Shown: one piece after another, positions 6,029 to 8,411 of the stretch | Layout of the letters: each line of letters starts with the position of its first letter | Position numbering within the stretch: the first letter of the stretch is position 1 | From: an uncultured Phascolarctobacterium sp. | Lineage (GTDB): Bacteria; Bacillota; Negativicutes; Acidaminococcales; Acidaminococcaceae | NCBI GenBank assembly: GCA_900551335.1 | Contig: URVO01000051.1 | Coordinates: forward strand, 1 to 8,411 | Reading direction: 5' to 3' | Length of the DNA stretch: 8,411 bases | Made by a program: the position numbers and the translations under genes | The notes under the pieces: model-generated | Databases searched by the model: none | What the model was told of the DNA's origin: nothing | What the model saw: only the letters and a program-made list of their open reading frames with translations

Positions 6029-7636
6029 GTGAGCGCATTTACTGAAGATATGTTGAAATCTATGGCGAAGGTTGAAGCTAGTCGTGCCCAGCGTCTGCAC
6101 GCTTCTATCGAGCGCTTTACGGCAGAGGAAAAGGAGGAGTTGCTCAAGGAGTTCCATCCTGACTACAGCACGAAGGGCTTCAAGGTGCTGGAGGTTGGTC
6201 CAAACAAGGGACAGAAGGTGCCGGTGGAGCTGGCACAGCTGCTGGAGGGCAAAAGCCGCCTGCAGGATGTAGAGCTGGATTTAGAAAAAGTGGACTATGA
6301 CGTTGATGTGCTGGTTATCGGCGGCGGCGGTGCTGGTGCGTCCGCGGCACTGGAAGCACACAACGGCGGCGCAAACGTCCTCGTAGTGACGAAGCTGCGC
6401 ATGGGCGATGCCAACACCATGATGGCCGAGGGCGGTATTCAGGCTGCGGATAAGGGCAACGATTCTCCGGCGCAGCATTATCTGGATGCCTTTGGCGGTG
6501 GTCATTACAAAAATATCCCGGAGCTTTTGGAAGAGCTTGTAAGCAACGGACCGCTGGCCATTGACTGGCTGAGCAAGCTGGGCGTTATGTTTGACAAGGA
6601 GCAGGACGGCACGATGGTGACGACGCATGGCGGCGGTACGAGCCGTAAGCGTATGCATGCCTGCGCCGATTATACCGGTGCAGAGATTATGCGTGTGCTG
6701 CGCGACGAGGTGCAGAACCGCGGCATTCCTGTGCTGGAGTTTGCGCCTGCTGTTGAGCTGCTGCTGGATGAAGAGGGCAAAGCTGCTGGTGCAGTGCTGT
6801 GGGATTTTGACGCGCAGGAGTACAAGGTTGTGCGTGCAAAATGCGTAATCATGGCTACTGGCGGCGCTGGCCGTCTGCATTATCAGGGCTTCCCGACCTC
6901 GAACCATTACGGCGCGACTGCGGACGGTCTTGTTATGGCATATCGTGCCGGAGCACCGCTGATTTATGCTGACGCTATCCAATATCATCCGACCGGTGTT
7001 GCTTATCCGGCGCAGATTTACGGTGCGCTGGTTACTGAGAAGGTGCGCTCCATTGGTGCGCAGCTCGTTAACAGCGAGGGCGAGATTTTTATGCATCCGC
7101 TGGAAACGCGTGATGTGGCGGCTGCGTCTATTATCCGCGAGTGTACGGCTCGGGGCAAGGGCGTGAAGGCGCTCGACGGCGTGGCGCTGTGGCTGGATAC
7201 GCCGCTGATTGAAATGCTGCATGGCGAGGGCACGATTGCGAAGAGCATTCCGGGCATGCTGCGCATGTATGCGAAGTTTGGTATTGATTTGCGTAAGGAG
7301 CCGATTTTGATTTATCCGACGCTGCACTACCAAAACGGTGGTATTCTTATCGACAAGGATGCAGAGACCAAGCTGCCGGGCCTGTTCGTTGCAGGCGAGG
7401 CTGTGGGCGGCATTCATGGCACGAACCGTCTGATGGGCAACAGCCTGCTGGACATCATCGTCTTTGGCCGTATTGCCGGAACGAAGGCTGCTGAAGCTGC
7501 GAAAAATGTTAAGCTGGGCAAGCTGAGCTTGGAGCATGTACGCCGTTATGCTGAAGAGGAAAAGGCGGCTGGCGTGCAGGGCGAGCTGTCGCCGAAGCTG
7601 CTGCCTGTTTATACGCATGGCAGGGACGTAAGATAA
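6029..7636 (+). CDS. Soluble fumarate reductase/succinate dehydrogenase-type flavoprotein subunit (FrdA/TfrA-like)
   Basis: 535 aa. After an ~88-residue N-terminal extension comes the FAD Rossmann motif GGGGAG (98–103). All fumarate reductase catalytic positions are present: H320 (QYHPTG), E337 and R340 (TEKVR), R361 (TRD), H433 (PTLHY) and R467 (HGTNR). The E-x2-R and then R spacing of 21 equals that of the proton relay E378/R381/R402 in Shewanella flavocytochrome c3. Asn129 (DANTMMAEGG) stands where SdhA/FrdA have the His that binds FAD covalently, so FAD is probably non-covalent. The C-terminal helical domain is short (about 55 residues after the last motif). No Tat or Sec signal is seen, so the protein is cytoplasmic. 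L-aspartate oxidase shares many of these residues, but the FrdB/Hdr/Flx context argues against it. Fumarate is the likely substrate; another unsaturated dicarboxylate is possible. It ends the operon. Confidence 0.88.
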   Translation: MSAFTEDMLKSMAKVEASRAQRLHASIERFTAEEKEELLKEFHPDYSTKGFKVLEVGPNKGQKVPVELAQLLEGKSRLQDVELDLEKVDYDVDVLVIGGGGAGASAALEAHNGGANVLVVTKLRMGDANTMMAEGGIQAADKGNDSPAQHYLDAFGGGHYKNIPELLEELVSNGPLAIDWLSKLGVMFDKEQDGTMVTTHGGGTSRKRMHACADYTGAEIMRVLRDEVQNRGIPVLEFAPAVELLLDEEGKAAGAVLWDFDAQEYKVVRAKCVIMATGGAGRLHYQGFPTSNHYGATADGLVMAYRAGAPLIYADAIQYHPTGVAYPAQIYGALVTEKVRSIGAQLVNSEGEIFMHPLETRDVAAASIIRECTARGKGVKALDGVALWLDTPLIEMLHGEGTIAKSIPGMLRMYAKFGIDLRKEPILIYPTLHYQNGGILIDKDAETKLPGLFVAGEAVGGIHGTNRLMGNSLLDIIVFGRIAGTKAAEAAKNVKLGKLSLEHVRRYAEEEKAAGVQGELSPKLLPVYTHGRDVR

Positions 7637-7654
7637 AAGAGATATAGAAAATAA

Positions 7655-7699
7655 AAAACATACAACGGCAAACTTCACAGCTTGTTCGTTGTATGTTTT
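7655..7699 (+). terminator. Intrinsic terminator of the Flx-HdrA-Frd operon, probably bidirectional
   Basis: A perfect 13-bp stem pairs 7655–7667 (AAAACATACAACG) with 7687–7699, with a 19-base loop, 18 bases after the operon's TAA. The right arm ends in TTTT and is followed by GCTTTT. On the other strand the left arm runs into TTTTTTATTTT, so it could stop transcription from both sides. The stem is AT-rich for a terminator, which lowers certainty. Confidence 0.7.
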
Positions 7700-7715
7700 G
7701 CTTTTGCGGACATAG

Positions 7716-7755
7716 AAAAACCGCCTCTGTAATTTGCAGCTACAAGGCGGCTTTT
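7716..7755 (+). terminator. Second hairpin with T-tract, backup terminator
   Basis: CCGCCT (7721–7726) pairs with AGGCGG (7745–7750). After one bulged C (7727), TGTA (7728–7731) pairs with TACA (7741–7744), leaving a 9-base loop. AAAA (7716–7719) and TTTT (7752–7755) flank the stem across an A/C mismatch. It looks like a weak two-way terminator placed in series with the first. Confidence 0.6.
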
Positions 7756-7771
7756 CAAACCAAATTTAAGC

Positions 7772-7800
7772 GGCAACCCACCTTGTGGGCGGTTGTCTTT
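7772..7800 (+). other. Third hairpin, terminator-like with a short T-tail
   Basis: CCCAC (7777–7781) pairs with GTGGG (7785–7789) around a CTT loop. GGCAA (7772–7776) then pairs with TTGTC (7793–7797) across a 3-base bulge, including one G-T pair. Only TTT follows, so terminator activity is doubtful. Confidence 0.4.
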
Positions 7801-7811
7801 CTGCTTATAAT
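7783..7811 (+). promoter_or_regulatory. Possible sigma-70 promoter inside the intergenic block
   Basis: A perfect -10 TATAAT (7806–7811) lies exactly 17 bases after TTGTGG (7783–7788), which matches only the TTG of the -35 consensus. Transcription would start near 7818 and meet the terminator at 7867–7899, giving an RNA of about 80 nt with no ORF, or a read-through leader for the downstream gene. In AT-rich DNA such matches arise by chance. Confidence 0.25.
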
Positions 7812-7823
7812 ATAACACGAAGC

Positions 7824-7859
7824 GTGAATTTTTTCAAGAAAGTAGCTGTGAATTTTTTC
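7824..7859. repeat. 12-base direct repeat GTGAATTTTTTC, two copies
   Basis: Identical copies lie at 7824–7835 and 7848–7859, 24 bases apart start to start. Two helical turns would be about 21 bases, so face-to-face protein binding is only roughly met. They could be a small operator or remnants of duplication; T-rich content makes coincidence possible. Confidence 0.5.
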
Positions 7860-7866
7860 GTTGTTC

Positions 7867-7899
7867 TTGGCGCGTTAGGATAAGGTGCGCCAGTTTTTT
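7867..7899 (+). terminator. Canonical Rho-independent terminator just upstream of the DUF3990 promoter
   Basis: TTGGCGC (7867–7873) pairs with GCGCCAG (7887–7893), ending in a T-G wobble, with a 13-base loop. TTTTTT (7894–7899) follows immediately. This is the most terminator-like structure of the block. It ends 8 bases before the extended -10 of the next gene, so that gene seems well insulated from the operon, or a short transcript ends here. Confidence 0.7.
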
Positions 7900-7904
7900 G
7901 TATG

Positions 7905-7913
7905 TGATATAAT
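7905..7913 (+). promoter_or_regulatory. Extended -10 promoter for the DUF3990-like gene
   Basis: TGATATAAT fits the extended -10 (TGnTATAAT) perfectly. The -35 position at 17-base spacing (7885–7890) is GC-rich and unlike TTGACA, which extended -10 promoters tolerate. Transcription would start near 7920, about 28 bases before the ATG at 7948. Confidence 0.6.
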
Positions 7914-7947
7914 GGGAAGAAAAGCGAGTGGAAAGGGGGACTGTCTA

Positions 7948-8411
7948 ATGGTTTCTAAACTTATACTTTTTCATGGCAGTAATGTCATTGTAAAAAATCC
8001 GAAAGTATTGACCAATGGTTTTTATAAAGATTTTGGGTATGGTTTTTACTGTACAAATTTAGAAAAGCAGGCACAGCGTTGGGCGTTGACGAAGCGTAAT
8101 AAGCATGTCGTAAATATATATGAGTATATGCCTGACGACAACTTAAAAGTGTTAAAATTTGAAAAAATGACTGATGAATGGCTGCAGTTTGTTGTTGATT
8201 GTCGTCGTGGTCTTGAGCATAGTTACGATATTGTAGAAGGACCTATGGCAGATGACACAATTTGGGATTATATAGAAGAATATGTTGAAGGCTCGATTAG
8301 TAAGGAAGCCTTTTGGATGCTGGTAAAATTTAAATATCCGACACATCAGATTGTTTTTTGTACAGAGTGTGCCTTAGCAGCTTTGAGATTTGTAAGGAGC
8401 TATGCATTATG
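7948..8411 (+). CDS. DUF3990-like protein, 3' end cut by the window
   Basis: At least 154 aa; the frame is still open at the window end. Start ATG at 7948 follows a purine-rich GAAAGGGGG (7931–7939). I recognise the DUF3990 pattern: an N-terminal FHGS (8–11), DFGYGFYCT (28–36), a central FVVDCRRG (81–88), YDIVEGPMADD (93–103) and C-terminal VFCTE (136–140) followed by a FVRSY end. The spacing of H9, Y34 and E140 resembles the H-Y-E set of ADP-ribosyltransferases, a fold I associate with this family, but that is recall plus inference. GC is far lower than in the operon. An ATG occupies the last three bases (8409–8411) in another frame. If the next base is A, this gene would stop at TGA overlapping a downstream start, giving a full length of 154 aa. 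Substrate and role are unknown. Confidence 0.75.
   Translation, partial: MVSKLILFHGSNVIVKNPKVLTNGFYKDFGYGFYCTNLEKQAQRWALTKRNKHVVNIYEYMPDDNLKVLKFEKMTDEWLQFVVDCRRGLEHSYDIVEGPMADDTIWDYIEEYVEGSISKEAFWMLVKFKYPTHQIVFCTECALAALRFVRSYAL

Larger units (their letters stand above)
7637..7947. other. Intergenic block with four hairpins, a direct repeat and promoters
   Basis: About 310 non-coding bases separate the Frd operon from the DUF3990-like gene. I see hairpins at 7655–7699, 7716–7755, 7772–7797 and 7867–7893, a 12-base direct repeat (7824–7835 and 7848–7859), one good extended -10 (7905–7913) and one weaker -35/-10 pair (7783–7811). I found no convincing ORF. Base composition becomes visibly AT-rich from about 7637 onward. 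Confidence 0.75.

Noticed and set aside
6029..7636. L-aspartate oxidase (NadB) identity for the flavoprotein
   Set aside because: Residues overlap between the families, but there are no nadA/nadC neighbours, and an FrdB-like partner plus HdrA/Flx genes point to electron input, not oxygen- or fumarate-linked aspartate oxidation.
6281..7678. Long open frame on the minus strand opposite the FrdA-like gene (465 codons)
   Set aside because: Same mirrored-codon artefact; the plus strand carries a complete flavoprotein with all catalytic motifs.
7816..7834. CACG-AAG-CGTG hairpin before a T-run as an extra terminator
   Set aside because: Only four base pairs, with AA between stem and T-run; too weak to claim.
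8152..8346. Minus-strand open frame of 64 codons inside the DUF3990-like gene
   Set aside because: It lies wholly antisense to a recognisable plus-strand gene and has no motifs.

Overview
The window holds a seven-gene, plus-strand operon (1–7636) encoding a soluble, many-cofactor redox complex. A hairpin-rich, AT-rich intergenic block (7637–7947) follows, and then the start of an unrelated DUF3990-type gene that runs off the right edge. The operon is moderately GC-rich: two 60-base blocks counted by hand gave 67% and 48%. It has strong Shine-Dalgarno sites, GTG starts and almost only anaerobic Fe-S/flavin proteins, which fits an obligately anaerobic, succinate- or propionate-forming fermenter. 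The Bacillota, perhaps Negativicutes, are my guess from general impression only; nothing here is a taxonomic marker.

Layout: (1) hdrA, FAD and multi-[4Fe-4S] HdrA; (2) mvhD/flxD, small [2Fe-2S] linker; (3) flxC-like and (4) flxB-like ferredoxin-domain proteins; (5) flxA, an FAD/NAD(P)H-binding oxidoreductase with a C-terminal [2Fe-2S] motif; (6) an SdhB/FrdB-like protein with one [2Fe-2S] and two CxxCxxCxxxCP motifs; (7) an SdhA/FrdA-like flavoprotein with the complete fumarate reductase active-site set. Genes 1–5 overlap each other by 7–13 bases. Genes 6 and 7 follow after gaps of 62 and 14 bases, each with its own strong ribosome binding site.

Interpretation: genes 1–5 are the Flx–HdrA set known from flxABCD-hdrABC clusters, in reverse order. 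Where those clusters carry the HdrBC (heterodisulfide reductase-type) module, this operon carries a FrdB/FrdA pair. There is no membrane anchor, cytochrome b, signal peptide or CCG domain in any of the seven proteins. The simplest model is a cytoplasmic NAD(P)H-dependent fumarate reductase: electrons enter at FlxA, pass through FlxB/C/D to the HdrA flavin and leave through FrdB to FrdA. Because HdrA is a flavin-based bifurcating subunit in its known complexes, the enzyme might couple exergonic NADH-to-fumarate transfer to ferredoxin reduction. That is inference and needs biochemistry.

The last 460 bases look like a separate module. Two hand-counted 60-base blocks there gave 28% and 35% GC. 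The encoded protein resembles DUF3990, a family with an ADP-ribosyltransferase-like look. Between the two modules are four hairpins, two of them good intrinsic terminators, a 12-base direct repeat, an extended -10 promoter for the DUF3990 gene, and a possible second promoter that would give an RNA of about 80 nt.
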